Shown: piece by piece, positions 22,912-31,750 of the stretch
How positions within the stretch are numbered: the first letter of the stretch is position 1
Layout: every line of letters begins with the position of its first letter
DNA from: Rhizobacter sp. SG703
GTDB lineage: Bacteria; Pseudomonadota; Gammaproteobacteria; Burkholderiales; Burkholderiaceae_C
Direction of reading: 5' to 3'
Length of the DNA: 64,000 nt
NCBI RefSeq assembly: GCF_012275445.1
Contig: NZ_JAAZQK010000007.1
Coordinates: forward strand, 372,001-436,000
Notes under the pieces: generated by a model
Database searches by the model: none
What the model saw: the letters and a program-made list of their open reading frames with translations, nothing else
Told to the model about the DNA's origin: nothing
Translations under genes and position numbers: made by a program

Positions 22912-25900
22912 CTATTCGTAAACAACATTCGCCCGGCCGTGTGCGCTTTCGAACCAGCGGGCCAGCGCCGCATCGCTCGGAAAGAAGCGCCCTTCCTCGC
23001 CCAGGTCGAGCTCGCCGATGGCCGCCTCGCGCTGCACCACCAGCCGCACCGCCAGGCCCTGCGTCGTCGTGCCCTGGTCGGTCTGCACGCGCCGGCTCGG
23101 GAAGTCGCGCAGCACCTCGGCCACCGGCGGCACGCTGCCGTTGACCTCGACGCGCAGGTACTTGCCGAAGCGGCAGCGCGCAGTCGCGAGGTCCCACACC
23201 TGCTGCACGTTCAGCCGCATGCCGCCGGAGAAGCGGTCGGGCTGCACCTTGCCGGAGACGATGATCAGTTCGTCGTCCTTCAGCAGGTCCTTGTTGGCGT
23301 TCAGCAGTTCTTCATTCGCCACCGCCTCGATCGCCTCGCTCTTGTCGTCGAGCTTGAAGATCGCGACGCGGCCGCGCTGCCCGTTGATCACGCGCAGGTC
23401 GCCGACGATGCCGGCCAGCATCTGCGGCTCGCGGCTGTCGATCACGTCGGCGATCTTGCGCTTCGCGAAGCGCCGCACCTCGTCGCCGCTCTGGTCGAAC
23501 AGGTGGCCCGACAGGTAGAAGCCAAGCGCGACCTTCTCGAAGCTGAGCCGCTCCTTGATGCTCCACGGTGGCACCTGCACCAGCTCGGGCTCCTGCGTCG
23601 ATGCCGCATGGGAATCCCCGAAGTCGAACAGCCCGCCCTGGTCGGCGTGCGCCGCCTGCGTGTCGGCGTATTCGAAGGCCAGTCCGATGCTCGCGACCAG
23701 CAGCGAGCGCTCCGGGTGCAGCAGGTCGAACGCGCCGGCCTTGATCAGCGCCTCGACGGTGCGCTTGTTGATGCGGCTGCGGTCGACCCGCGCGCAGAAG
23801 TCGAACAGGCTCTTGAACGGCCCGCCGTCGGCGCGCGCCTGCACGATCGCCTCGATCGCGCTCTGGCCGGTGCCCTTGATCGCGCCGAGGCCGTAGCGCA
23901 CCACCTTGTCGGCCACCGGCTCGAAGCGGTGCGTGCCGGTGTTGATGTTCGGCGGCTCGAAGGTGATGCCCAGCATCACCGCGTCGTCGTGGAAGATCTT
24001 GAGCTTGTCGGTGTCGTCCAGCGCGACGCTCATGTTGGCCGCGGTGAACTCGGCCAGGTAGTGCACCTTCAGCCAGGCCGTGTGGTACGCGAGCAGGGCG
24101 TAGGCGGCGGCGTGCGACTTGTTGAATCCGTAGCCCGCGAACTTCTCCATCAGGTCGAAGATCTCGTTGGCCAGCGGCTCGGCGATGCCGTTGCGCGCGG
24201 CACCCTCGGCGAAGGTCGCGCGGTGCTTGACCATCTCCTCGAGCTTCTTCTTGCCCATCGCGCGGCGCAGCAGGTCGGCGCCGCCGAGCGAGTAGCCGCC
24301 CAGGCGCTGGGCGACCTGCATCACCTGCTCCTGGTAGACCATGATCCCGTAGGTCTCTTCCAGCACCTCCTTCATCAGCGGGTGCGGATACTCCACTTCC
24401 TCGCGGCCGTGCTTGCGCGCGCAGAAGCTCGGGATCAGGTCCATCGGGCCCGGGCGGTACAGTGCCACCAGCGCGATGATGTCCTCGAAGACGCTCGGCT
24501 TCGCGTCCTTCAGCATGCGCTGCATGCCGGTGGATTCCAGCTGGAACACCGCGACCGTCTTGCCCTCGCTCATCAGCTGGTAGGCGCCGCGGTCGGTCAG
24601 CGGGATCTTGTCGAATGAGAAATCGCGGCGCGACGGGTGGCGCGCGACGATGAAGTCCTTCGCCATCTCGAGGATGGTCAGCGTCGCGAGGCCCAGGAAG
24701 TCGAACTTCACCAGGCCGATCGCCTCGACGTCGTCCTTGTCGAACTGGCTGACCGCGTTGTTGCTGCCGGGCTGCATGTACAGCGGGCAGAAGTCGGTGA
24801 TCTTGCCGGGCGCGATCAGCACGCCGCCGGCGTGCATGCCGATGTTGCGCACCATGCCTTCGACGCGCTCGGCCAGTGCCAGCAGCTCGGCCACTTCTTC
24901 TTCGTTCTTCTCGCGCTCCTCGATCTCGGGCGCCTCGGTGCGCGCGTAGATGATGCCGCTGTCGGGCTTGTCGCCGGGGCGCTTCAGCGTGACGGTCTTG
25001 CCGGGCGGTGCCGGCACGAGCTTCGCGATGCCGTCGACATGGCCGTAGCCCATGCCGAGCACGCGTCCCACGTCGCGCAGCGCGGCCTTGGCGGCCATCG
25101 TGCCGAAGGTGGCGATCTGGCTGACCGCCTCGCGGCCGTACTTGTCCTTCACGTAGTCGATGACGCGGTCGCGGTTGCCCTGGCAGAAGTCGATGTCGAA
25201 GTCGGGCATCGACACCCGTTCCGGGTTCAGGAAGCGTTCGAACAGCAGGTTGTAGCGCAGCGGGTCGAGGTCGGTGATCTTCAGCGCATAGGCCACCAGC
25301 GAGCCGGCACCCGAGCCGCGGCCCGGCCCGACCGGGCAGCCGTTGTTCTTGGCCCAGATGATGAAGTCGGCCACGATCAGGAAGTAGCCGGGGAAGCCCA
25401 TCTTCAGGATCGTGTTGATCTCGAAGTCGAGCCGCTCGACGTAGCGCGGCATCTCGCGTTCGCGGTCGGCTTCGTTCGGGTACAGGTGGAGCATCCGCTC
25501 CTTCAGGCCCTCGTGCGACGCGTAGCGGAAGTAGGCCTCGGGCAGCATGCGCTCGCCGTTGACTTCGGGCGTCGGGAAATCGGGCAGCTGCGGCTTGCCG
25601 AGCACCAGCGTCAGGCTGCAGCGCTTCGCGATCTCGACGCTGTTGGCCAACGCGCTCGGCAGGTCGGCAAACAACGCCTCCATCTGTGCCTGCGACTTGA
25701 AGTACTGCTCGCGCGTGAAGCGCTTGACGCGGCGCGGGTTGGTCAGCGTCTCGCCTTCGGCGATGCAGGTTCGGGCCTCGTGCGCCTCGAAATCGTCCGG
25801 CGTCTGGAACTGCACCGGATGGGTCGCGACCACCGGCAGGCGCAGCGCGGCCGCCAGCGGCACCGCGGCGCGCACATGAGCCTCGTTGGTCGGCTGGCCG

Positions 25901-26415
25901 GCGCGCTGCAATTCGAGATAGAAACGCCGGTCGAAAATGGCCGCGAGCTTCTGCGCCGCGGCGGTGGCGCGCGCGGTGTCCTGCGCCATCAGCGCCTGGC
26001 CGATCGAGCCCATCTCGGCGCCCGACAGCGCGATCAGCCCGCCGTTCAGTTCCTGCAGCCATTCGAGCTTGTGCCAGGCCTGCGCGCGCTGCGCGTTCTG
26101 CACCCAGCCGCGCGACAGCAGCTCGCACAGGTTGTGGTAGCCGGCCGCGCTCTGCACCAGCAGCAGCAGCCGGCTCGGGTTCTTCTCGCCGACGCCGGCA
26201 TCGGGTTCGAGCCAGATGTCGGCACCGACGATCGGCTGCACGCCCTTCTTGCGCGCGGCGCTGTAGAACTTGACTGCGCCGAACAGGTTCGACAGGTCGG
26301 TGATCGCGAGCGCGGGTTGGCGGTCCTGCGCGGCTGCATCCACCAGCTCGTCGATCCGGAGGGTGCCATCGACGACGGAAAACTCGGTGTGGGTGCGCAG
26401 GTGGATGAAGGCCAT
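22912..26415 (-). CDS. dnaE: DNA polymerase III subunit alpha
   Basis: The 1167-residue replicative polymerase, of the normal DnaE1 length. The N-terminal PHP domain begins HLRTHTEFSVVDG. The polymerase catalytic aspartates are Asp405 and Asp407 in MPDFDIDFCQGNRDRVIDYV. Later blocks (GYGFNKSHAAAYALLAYHTAW, the HhH region, and an OB fold beginning VAIFKLDDKSEAIE) are in place. The promoter-like TAAAAT on its strand ends only six bases before the ATG, so the mRNA may have no leader. It is divergent from trhO. Confidence 0.96.
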   Translation of the reverse strand: MAFIHLRTHTEFSVVDGTLRIDELVDAAAQDRQPALAITDLSNLFGAVKFYSAARKKGVQPIVGADIWLEPDAGVGEKNPSRLLLLVQSAAGYHNLCELLSRGWVQNAQRAQAWHKLEWLQELNGGLIALSGAEMGSIGQALMAQDTARATAAAQKLAAIFDRRFYLELQRAGQPTNEAHVRAAVPLAAALRLPVVATHPVQFQTPDDFEAHEARTCIAEGETLTNPRRVKRFTREQYFKSQAQMEALFADLPSALANSVEIAKRCSLTLVLGKPQLPDFPTPEVNGERMLPEAYFRYASHEGLKERMLHLYPNEADREREMPRYVERLDFEINTILKMGFPGYFLIVADFIIWAKNNGCPVGPGRGSGAGSLVAYALKITDLDPLRYNLLFERFLNPERVSMPDFDIDFCQGNRDRVIDYVKDKYGREAVSQIATFGTMAAKAALRDVGRVLGMGYGHVDGIAKLVPAPPGKTVTLKRPGDKPDSGIIYARTEAPEIEEREKNEEEVAELLALAERVEGMVRNIGMHAGGVLIAPGKITDFCPLYMQPGSNNAVSQFDKDDVEAIGLVKFDFLGLATLTILEMAKDFIVARHPSRRDFSFDKIPLTDRGAYQLMSEGKTVAVFQLESTGMQRMLKDAKPSVFEDIIALVALYRPGPMDLIPSFCARKHGREEVEYPHPLMKEVLEETYGIMVYQEQVMQVAQRLGGYSLGGADLLRRAMGKKKLEEMVKHRATFAEGAARNGIAEPLANEIFDLMEKFAGYGFNKSHAAAYALLAYHTAWLKVHYLAEFTAANMSVALDDTDKLKIFHDDAVMLGITFEPPNINTGTHRFEPVADKVVRYGLGAIKGTGQSAIEAIVQARADGGPFKSLFDFCARVDRSRINKRTVEALIKAGAFDLLHPERSLLVASIGLAFEYADTQAAHADQGGLFDFGDSHAASTQEPELVQVPPWSIKERLSFEKVALGFYLSGHLFDQSGDEVRRFAKRKIADVIDSREPQMLAGIVGDLRVINGQRGRVAIFKLDDKSEAIEAVANEELLNANKDLLKDDELIIVSGKVQPDRFSGGMRLNVQQVWDLATARCRFGKYLRVEVNGSVPPVAEVLRDFPSRRVQTDQGTTTQGLAVRLVVQREAAIGELDLGEEGRFFPSDAALARWFESAHGRANVVYE

Positions 26416-26418
26416 CCA

Positions 26419-26452
26419 GGCATTTTAGGGAGCAGGGGCTCCGTAAAATGCC
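26419..26452. promoter_or_regulatory. Symmetrical divergent promoter for dnaE and trhO
   Basis: GGCATTTTA (26419-26427) and TAAAATGCC (26444-26452) form a perfect nine-base dyad around 16 bases that themselves nearly continue it (GGAGC and GCTCC). Each arm supplies a -10-like TAAAAT, one facing each gene. The plus-strand copy is 12 bases from the trhO start and the minus-strand copy six bases from the dnaE start. No good -35 boxes are seen. Confidence 0.55.
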
Positions 26453-26461
26453 GCGCTGCGT

Positions 26462-27208
26462 ATGAAACTGAAACCCGTCCTCAACATCTCCGCCTACCTG
26501 TTCGTGACCCTGACGGACACGCAGGCGCTGCGCGAGAGCATTCGCTCACAAGCCGCCGAGCGCAACCTGAAGGGCACGGTGCTGCTCGCCGAGGAAGGCA
26601 TCAACCTGTTCCTGGCCGGCGCGCCCGATGCGGTGCGCGGCTTCGTGGCCTGGCTGCGCAGCGATGCGCGCTTCGCGCCGCTGGCGCCGAAAGAGAGCCT
26701 GTCGGATGCGGTGCCCTTCGGCAAGCTGCTGGTGAAGGTCAAGCCGGAGATCATCCGCATGAACCACCCGCAGTTCCGGCCCGAGGCGGGGCGCGCGCCG
26801 GCGGTCGATGCGCAGACGCTGTCGCGCTGGCTCGATGCCGGCCGCGACGATGCCGGCCGCGAGGTCGTGATGCTCGACACCCGCAATGCCTTCGAGGTCG
26901 ACCACGGCCGCTTCGCGCACGCGCTCGACTGGCGCATCGCGAAGTTCACCGAGTTCCCGCAGGCGCTGCGCGCGCATGCGGCCGAGCTGCAGGGCAAGAC
27001 GGTGGTCAGCTACTGCACCGGCGGCATCCGCTGCGAGAAGGCCGCGCTGTTCATGGCCGAGGCCGGCGTGCAGAACGTGCTGCAGCTCGAAGGCGGCATC
27101 CTGAAGTACTTCGAGGAGGCCGGCGGCAAGCACTTCGACGGCCACTGTTTCGTGTTCGACGAAAGGGAATCCGTCGACGCCGAGCTGCTGCCGACGAGAT
27201 CGGTGTAA
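26462..27208 (+). CDS. trhO: tRNA uridine(34) hydroxylase (rhodanese family)
   Basis: A 248-residue protein of the TrhO/YceA family, which hydroxylates U34 of certain tRNAs in an oxygen-dependent way. The N-terminal acylphosphatase-like half contains LKGTVLLAEEGINLFLAG, and the rhodanese half carries the active-site loop YCTGGIRCEK with Cys185 and Cys191. EIIRMNHPQFRPEAG is typical of the family. The protein is shorter at the C-terminus than E. coli YceA but of usual betaproteobacterial length. Confidence 0.92.
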   Translation: MKLKPVLNISAYLFVTLTDTQALRESIRSQAAERNLKGTVLLAEEGINLFLAGAPDAVRGFVAWLRSDARFAPLAPKESLSDAVPFGKLLVKVKPEIIRMNHPQFRPEAGRAPAVDAQTLSRWLDAGRDDAGREVVMLDTRNAFEVDHGRFAHALDWRIAKFTEFPQALRAHAAELQGKTVVSYCTGGIRCEKAALFMAEAGVQNVLQLEGGILKYFEEAGGKHFDGHCFVFDERESVDAELLPTRSV

Positions 27209-27254
27209 GGTGCCTGCGATCGGCGCGACTCAAGGCGCCGCGCAGGAGACACCG

Positions 27255-28562
27255 ATGCAGCCTCACAGCCTGCCCCGCAGCGGCAGCCTTCCCGTCCAGC
27301 CGAACAGTCCGCTCGGCAATCGGTATGCCCAAGTCCGCGAGACCAGCCTCGCCCTCGCCGCGCCGCTGTCGCCCGAAGACTGCCAGGTGCAGTCGATGCC
27401 CGACGCGAGCCCGACCAAGTGGCACCTGGCGCACGTCACCTGGTTCTTCGAGACCTTCCTGCTGGAGCGCTTCGAGCGCGATTTCCAGCCGCACGACGCG
27501 CGCTTCCGCGTGCTCTACAACAGCTACTACAACGGCATCGGCGACCAGTACCCGCGCGCGAAGCGCGGACTGGTGACGCGCCCGGCACTGGCCGACGTGC
27601 TGCGCTACCGCGCCGATGTCGATGCGCGCATGCAGGCGCTGATCGTGCAGCGGGCCGGCGACGCCGAACTGGCCGCACTGGTCACGCTGGGGCTGCACCA
27701 CGAGCAACAGCACCAGGAGCTGCTGCTGACCGACATCAAGCATGCGCTGTCGTTCAGCCCCGGCCACCCGGGCTACGGCAAGCGCTGGCCGATCAGCGCG
27801 GTGCAGCCGCAGGCGCTGCGCTGGTTCGGCTACGGCGGCGGGCTGTTCGAGCTGGGCCACGACCCCGAGCGCGACGGCGCGTTCTGCTTCGACAACGAGA
27901 CGCCGAGGCACCGCAGCTTCATCGCGCCGTTCGAACTCGCATCGCGGCCGGTCAGCCATGGCGAGTGGATGGCCTTCATCGACGACGGCGGCTACCGGCG
28001 GCCGGAGCTGTGGCTGTCGCTCGGCTGGGACTGGGTGCGCAGCGGCGGCCACCAGGCGCCGCTGTACTGGCGGCGCGACGGTGACCAGTGGTGCACGCAC
28101 ACGCTGCACGGCGAGATGGCGGTCGACCCGCACACGCCGGCCTGCCACCTGAGCTACTTCGAGGCCGACGCCTATGCGCGCTGGGCCGGCGCGCGGCTGC
28201 CGACGGAGGCCGAATGGGAGTTCGCGGCCCGCCAGGCCAGGCCGCAGGCGCGGGCCAACTTCGCCGACAGCGGCGCCTTCCACCCGATGCCGTTGGCCGA
28301 CGCACCGGCCGACGCGCCGTCGCAGCTGTTCGGCGACGTCTGGGAATGGACGCAGTCGAGCTACCTGCCCTACCCCGGCTACAAGGTGCTGCCCGGCGCG
28401 GTCGGCGAGTACAACGGCAAGTTCATGAGCCAGCAGATGGTGCTGCGCGGCGGCTCGTGCGCGACGCCCGCGGGGCATGCGCGGGCGAGCTACCGGAACT
28501 TCTTTCCGCCGGAGGTGCAGTGGCAGTTCAGCGGGCTGCGGCTGGCGCGGGACAGCGGCTGA
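27255..28562 (+). CDS. egtB: Ergothioneine biosynthesis protein EgtB (sulfoxide synthase)
   Basis: A 435-residue non-haem iron enzyme that joins hercynine to cysteine or gamma-glutamylcysteine with oxygen. The N-terminal DinB-like domain carries the iron-binding histidines: HLAH around 57-60 and HHEQQH at 148-153. The C-terminal FGE-sulfatase domain has PTEAEWEFAARQA, GDVWEWTQSSYLPYPG and LRGGSCATP. AGGAGA before the ATG at 27255 fixes the start. The partner methyltransferase egtD, commonly next to egtB, is not in this window. Confidence 0.92.
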   Translation: MQPHSLPRSGSLPVQPNSPLGNRYAQVRETSLALAAPLSPEDCQVQSMPDASPTKWHLAHVTWFFETFLLERFERDFQPHDARFRVLYNSYYNGIGDQYPRAKRGLVTRPALADVLRYRADVDARMQALIVQRAGDAELAALVTLGLHHEQQHQELLLTDIKHALSFSPGHPGYGKRWPISAVQPQALRWFGYGGGLFELGHDPERDGAFCFDNETPRHRSFIAPFELASRPVSHGEWMAFIDDGGYRRPELWLSLGWDWVRSGGHQAPLYWRRDGDQWCTHTLHGEMAVDPHTPACHLSYFEADAYARWAGARLPTEAEWEFAARQARPQARANFADSGAFHPMPLADAPADAPSQLFGDVWEWTQSSYLPYPGYKVLPGAVGEYNGKFMSQQMVLRGGSCATPAGHARASYRNFFPPEVQWQFSGLRLARDSG

Positions 28563-28651
28563 GCCCAGTCAATTGAACCGGCGGTGGAACGGCGTCGTCG
28601 GTGGCGTTACCAAGTGCTCGCGCCAGGTGAATCTGGTTGCGGGAGCCTTGC

Positions 28652-29452
28652 ATGCGCGTGGGACTGTCGACGGGAAAGAGGAGAGAGCGGGAGGCGTCTG
28701 TGCCAACCCGGGCGCCAACACCGGGCCGCGAGCCTGCGTCAAAACGCGCTCGCCTGCAGGCGAAGGAGACCTGTGCGGCTTTTCCGGACCTGAACACCGT
28801 CGAAGGTCAGGACGCGTTCTTCCACATGATCGGCGTGGAAGGCATCGAGCAATGCTTCCGCGAAGACCTGAGGAACGTGGAGCAGCTCTACTGGCAGAAG
28901 GCCGCCGAGCACGCGCAATCCGAAGACCCGGCCCCCATCGATCAAGCGCCGGTCCGTGACGCGCCGGTCCGCATCCATCCCACCCGCTTTGCCAATGCGA
29001 AGACCCAGCCCGTCACCGGGGACGGTGACTGCGCGCTGGCTGCCATATGCGCTGGCGCCACGCATCTTGGCGACCGGGTGGTGGCGAAACTCCCGTCCAC
29101 GCCCGCCGGAATGCGCCAGCAGATGGTGGCGCACGTCGAACGCGAATACGTGCGCTGGCGCGACACGCCGGCAAGCGACATGCCGGACGAGAAGCAGTAC
29201 CTCGCCGTCCTGCCACGCGACGACCATGAGCGACATCGCATGCTGGCTCAGCTCGCCACGCCCGGCAGCTGGCACCACGACATCGGCGACCTGTACGTGG
29301 CGATCGCGGCCGACACCTTCGACCTGCAGATCGAGGTCCTCACGCGCTACGCCGACCACGAGCATCCGCTGGTGTTCGGCGCGCCAGATCCCCACAAGCC
29401 GCGGCTGGTACTGCGCCTGGAAGGCGGGCACTACGAGACGGTGGTCGACTGA
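28652..29452 (+). CDS. OTU-like cysteine protease (putative deubiquitinase)
   Basis: A 266-residue protein. Residues 119-266 have the OTU fold signature: TGDGDCALAAI gives the Asp124-x-x-Cys127 pair, GSWHHDIGDLYVAIAADTFDLQIEVL matches the family's middle region, and the C-terminal LEGGHYETVV supplies His260. OTU enzymes cleave ubiquitin or related linkages, which bacteria lack, so targets would be in a eukaryotic host or predator. The first 115 residues are low in predicted structure and hold basic clusters (GKRRERE, SKRARLQ) like a bipartite nuclear localisation signal. No signal peptide. A GGGAG site precedes the ATG; the start could also be the TTG at 28637. Its stop abuts that of the next gene, and it has no operon partners. 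Function is inference from motifs. Confidence 0.72.
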   Translation: MRVGLSTGKRREREASVPTRAPTPGREPASKRARLQAKETCAAFPDLNTVEGQDAFFHMIGVEGIEQCFREDLRNVEQLYWQKAAEHAQSEDPAPIDQAPVRDAPVRIHPTRFANAKTQPVTGDGDCALAAICAGATHLGDRVVAKLPSTPAGMRQQMVAHVEREYVRWRDTPASDMPDEKQYLAVLPRDDHERHRMLAQLATPGSWHHDIGDLYVAIAADTFDLQIEVLTRYADHEHPLVFGAPDPHKPRLVLRLEGGHYETVVD

Positions 29453-30172
29453 TCAGGTGTTCAACACCGCCAGCACGTCCGACCTGAACTCGCGCTGGTA
29501 CAGCACGTACACCACGCCCGCTGTCGCGAGCATGAAGATCAGCGGCGAGAAGAACCACGCGACTGCGGCGAACGACAGGTAGTACGCCCGCAGCCCGTCG
29601 TTGAAGGTCTCGGCCGCCATGCTGACGACGCCGCCGGCCTTCTTCGCGAAGGCCTGCCGGCGCACCTCGCCGTCGGAGCCCTGCTCGAGGAACTGCGTGG
29701 CCTCCGGCGCCGCCGCGATCAGCAGCGCACCGAAGGTGTACTGCCGCATCGACCAGGTGAAGCGGAAGAACGCGTAGACGAAGATGCCGAGCAGCAGCAC
29801 GATCTTCAGGTCGAACACCAGCACCGAGGTGCGGGCCGCGAACGGCAGGTCGCGCACGATCTCGGTGGCCTTGTCGCTCGTGCCCAGCACCGCGAGCAGG
29901 CCGCCGATGATCAGGATCGTGGTCGACGCGAAGAACGACGGGCTGGTCGACAGGTTCTGCAGCACCACGCCGTCGATCACGCGCACCTCGCGGTAGGTGG
30001 TCTGCAGCATCCATTCGCGCCGCACCCGGTTGGTCGACGCGAGGATCGACGGCTGCGTCAGCGCGCGGCGGTGTGCGAACCAGATGTAGCCGGCCCAGGC
30101 GCAGAAGAAGGCCACCAGCGCCGCCCAGTCCGACCAGGGCAGCACCGCCACGAGCTTCAGGATGATGTCCAT
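29453..30172 (-). CDS. DUF599 membrane protein
   Basis: A 239-residue inner-membrane protein with four hydrophobic segments (about residues 13-30, 70-90, 112-132 and 200-222). Residues such as RREWMLQTTYREVRVIDGVVLQNLSTSPSFFASTTI, here split by its conserved middle, fit the DUF599 family of unknown function. The start at 30172 (MDIILKLVAV) is chosen because it begins the first conserved helix; upstream frame is repeat sequence. It converges with the OTU-like gene with no bases between stop codons. Confidence 0.82.
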   Translation of the reverse strand: MDIILKLVAVLPWSDWAALVAFFCAWAGYIWFAHRRALTQPSILASTNRVRREWMLQTTYREVRVIDGVVLQNLSTSPSFFASTTILIIGGLLAVLGTSDKATEIVRDLPFAARTSVLVFDLKIVLLLGIFVYAFFRFTWSMRQYTFGALLIAAAPEATQFLEQGSDGEVRRQAFAKKAGGVVSMAAETFNDGLRAYYLSFAAVAWFFSPLIFMLATAGVVYVLYQREFRSDVLAVLNT

Positions 30173-30218
30173 GGCGGCGACTGTAGCTCGTGAAAAGGGG
30201 CCCAGCGGTTGCAGGAAG

Positions 30219-30286
30219 CCGTTCGGGCTGAGCCTGTAGAAGCCCTGCCACCGGCACCGGCGTTTCGACAAGCTCAGTCCGAACGG
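30219..30286. repeat. REP-like inverted repeat pair (TTCGACAAGCTCAG family)
   Basis: Two copies face each other: ccgttcgggctgagcctgta at 30219 onward and TTCGACAAGCTCAG at 30264-30277 followed by tccgaacgg. They can pair as one stem. The same core recurs at 41614-41700 and 54100-54213. Such units are short palindromic elements scattered between genes. Confidence 0.8.
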
Positions 30287-30291
30287 ATCAG

Positions 30292-30527
30292 CCCAGCGTC
30301 GTCTCGATCCGGGTCTGTCCTTCGAGCACCCGGTGGATCGGGCACTTGCCGGCGATCTCGAGCAGCCGGGCGCGCTCGGCGTGCGGGCTCGGCGCAGCGT
30401 CGGTGCTGCCGAGCCTGCGTTCGACGTCGGCAGCCCATGCGTGGCGGCCATTGGTCAGCAGCGTCAGTGCGCTGGCGGCCTGGTCAGCCGCAAAGGGCAG
30501 CCGATGAAGGTGGGCGTCGATGGTCAT
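30292..30527 (-). CDS. OsmC-like protein, short C-terminal form
   Basis: A 78-residue reading frame whose C-terminal half reads ARLLEIAGKCPIHRVLEG and RIETTLG, the end of OsmC/Ohr-type proteins. The N-terminal half of the family, with the first catalytic cysteine region, is missing. Only the second, C-terminal Cys (in KCPIHR) remains, so peroxidase activity is unlikely. Its ATG overlaps the stop of the DoxX gene by one base (TGATG), so it is still translated with it. It may be a decayed gene kept by operon position. Confidence 0.55.
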
Positions 30528-30934
30528 CAGCGCCGCTTCGCATCCAGGCTCAGCGCCCCGGCCCCGAAGGCCACGATCGCGAGCAGCCCGCCGATCACCG
30601 AGACGTTCTTCATGAACATCAGGTTCTGCACCATCGCCTGGTCGGCCGGCACGGCCCAGAAGTTGTGGAAGATCACCGTCGCGGCCGCGGTGAACACCGC
30701 CAGCACGGCGGCCGCCCAGCGGGCGTTCCAGCCGACGACCAGCGCGATGCCGCCGACGATCTCGACCAGCAGCGCGATCACCGCGCCGACCTGCGGCAGC
30801 GGCAGGCCCTTCGATGCGATGTAGCCGACCGTGCCCTCGAAGCCGGTCAGCTTGCTGAAGCCGGCCAGCACGAACATCAGGGCCAGCAGGATGCGCGCGG
30901 CCAGCGCGAGCGGGTTTTGAAGGCGTTCAAACAT
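30527..30934 (-). CDS. DoxX family membrane protein
   Basis: A 135-residue protein with four membrane helices, with PLALAARILLALMFVLAGFSKL first and the DoxX-type GFSKLTGFEGTVGYIASKGLP loop. Family members are thought to be quinone- or redox-linked membrane components, often co-encoded with pirin and OsmC proteins. That is the arrangement here: pirin, DoxX, OsmC-like. The gap to pirin is 39 bases. Confidence 0.88.
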   Translation of the reverse strand: MFERLQNPLALAARILLALMFVLAGFSKLTGFEGTVGYIASKGLPLPQVGAVIALLVEIVGGIALVVGWNARWAAAVLAVFTAAATVIFHNFWAVPADQAMVQNLMFMKNVSVIGGLLAIVAFGAGALSLDAKRR

Positions 30935-30973
30935 GATGGGTCGTCCTCGGTTGAAGTGAGTGGAACAACAGGG

Positions 30974-31672
30974 TCACTGCAGATCGAAAACCAGCACTTC
31001 GGCGTCGCGCCCGGCGCCGATCTGCAGCGCCGGTTCGTGGTCCAGCATCGCCGCGTCGCCCGCCGACAAGGCCTGGCCGTTCACCTCGACGCTGCCGCGC
31101 ACCACATGCACATAGGTCTTGCGGTTCGCCGGCAGCGCCAGATCGGCACGCTCGTCGCCGTCGAACAGCCCTGCATACAGCGCCGCGTTCGCGTTCAGCT
31201 TGACCGAATCGTCGCGGCCGTCGGGACTCGCGACCAGGCGCAGTGTGCCGCGCTTCTGCGCCGCGTCGAAGTGCTTCTGCTCGTAGCCCGGCTCGATGCC
31301 GCGCACGTTGGGCTCGATCCAGATCTGCAGGAAGTGCGTCGTGTCCTGCGCGGCATGGTTGTACTCGCTGTGCTGGATGCCGCGGCCGGCGCTCATGCGC
31401 TGCACGTCGCCCGGCACGATCTGCGCGCCGTTGCCGATGCTGTCCTTGTGGCCGAGCGCGCCCGACAACACGTACGACACGATCTCCATGTCGCGGTGGC
31501 CGTGCGTGCCGAAGCCGGTGCCGGGGGCGATGCGGTCTTCGTTGATCACGCGCAGGTTGCCGAAGCCCATGTGCTTCGGATCGTAGTAGTCGGCGAACGA
31601 GAAGCTGTGGAACGACTTCAGCCAGCCGTGGTCGGCGTAGCCACGTTCAGTCGATTTGCGCAGGGTGAGCAT
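30974..31672 (-). CDS. Pirin family protein (bicupin)
   Basis: A 232-residue bicupin of the YhhW type. The metal-binding histidines are in GTHGHRDMEIVSYVLSG (His57 and His59) and near GIQHSEYNH and HFLQIW. Some members have quercetin 2,3-dioxygenase activity. It is the first gene of a pirin-DoxX-OsmC-like operon divergent from a LysR regulator, so it likely responds to a redox-active or electrophilic compound; this last point is inference. Confidence 0.9.
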   Translation of the reverse strand: MLTLRKSTERGYADHGWLKSFHSFSFADYYDPKHMGFGNLRVINEDRIAPGTGFGTHGHRDMEIVSYVLSGALGHKDSIGNGAQIVPGDVQRMSAGRGIQHSEYNHAAQDTTHFLQIWIEPNVRGIEPGYEQKHFDAAQKRGTLRLVASPDGRDDSVKLNANAALYAGLFDGDERADLALPANRKTYVHVVRGSVEVNGQALSAGDAAMLDHEPALQIGAGRDAEVLVFDLQ

Positions 31673-31750
31673 GTCGTGTCCTTTCGGTGGTGATCTCTCG
31701 GGTTTGAAGAGACTGTAGGCGCCGCTCCGCGGTCCATCGCGGGCCGCGCA

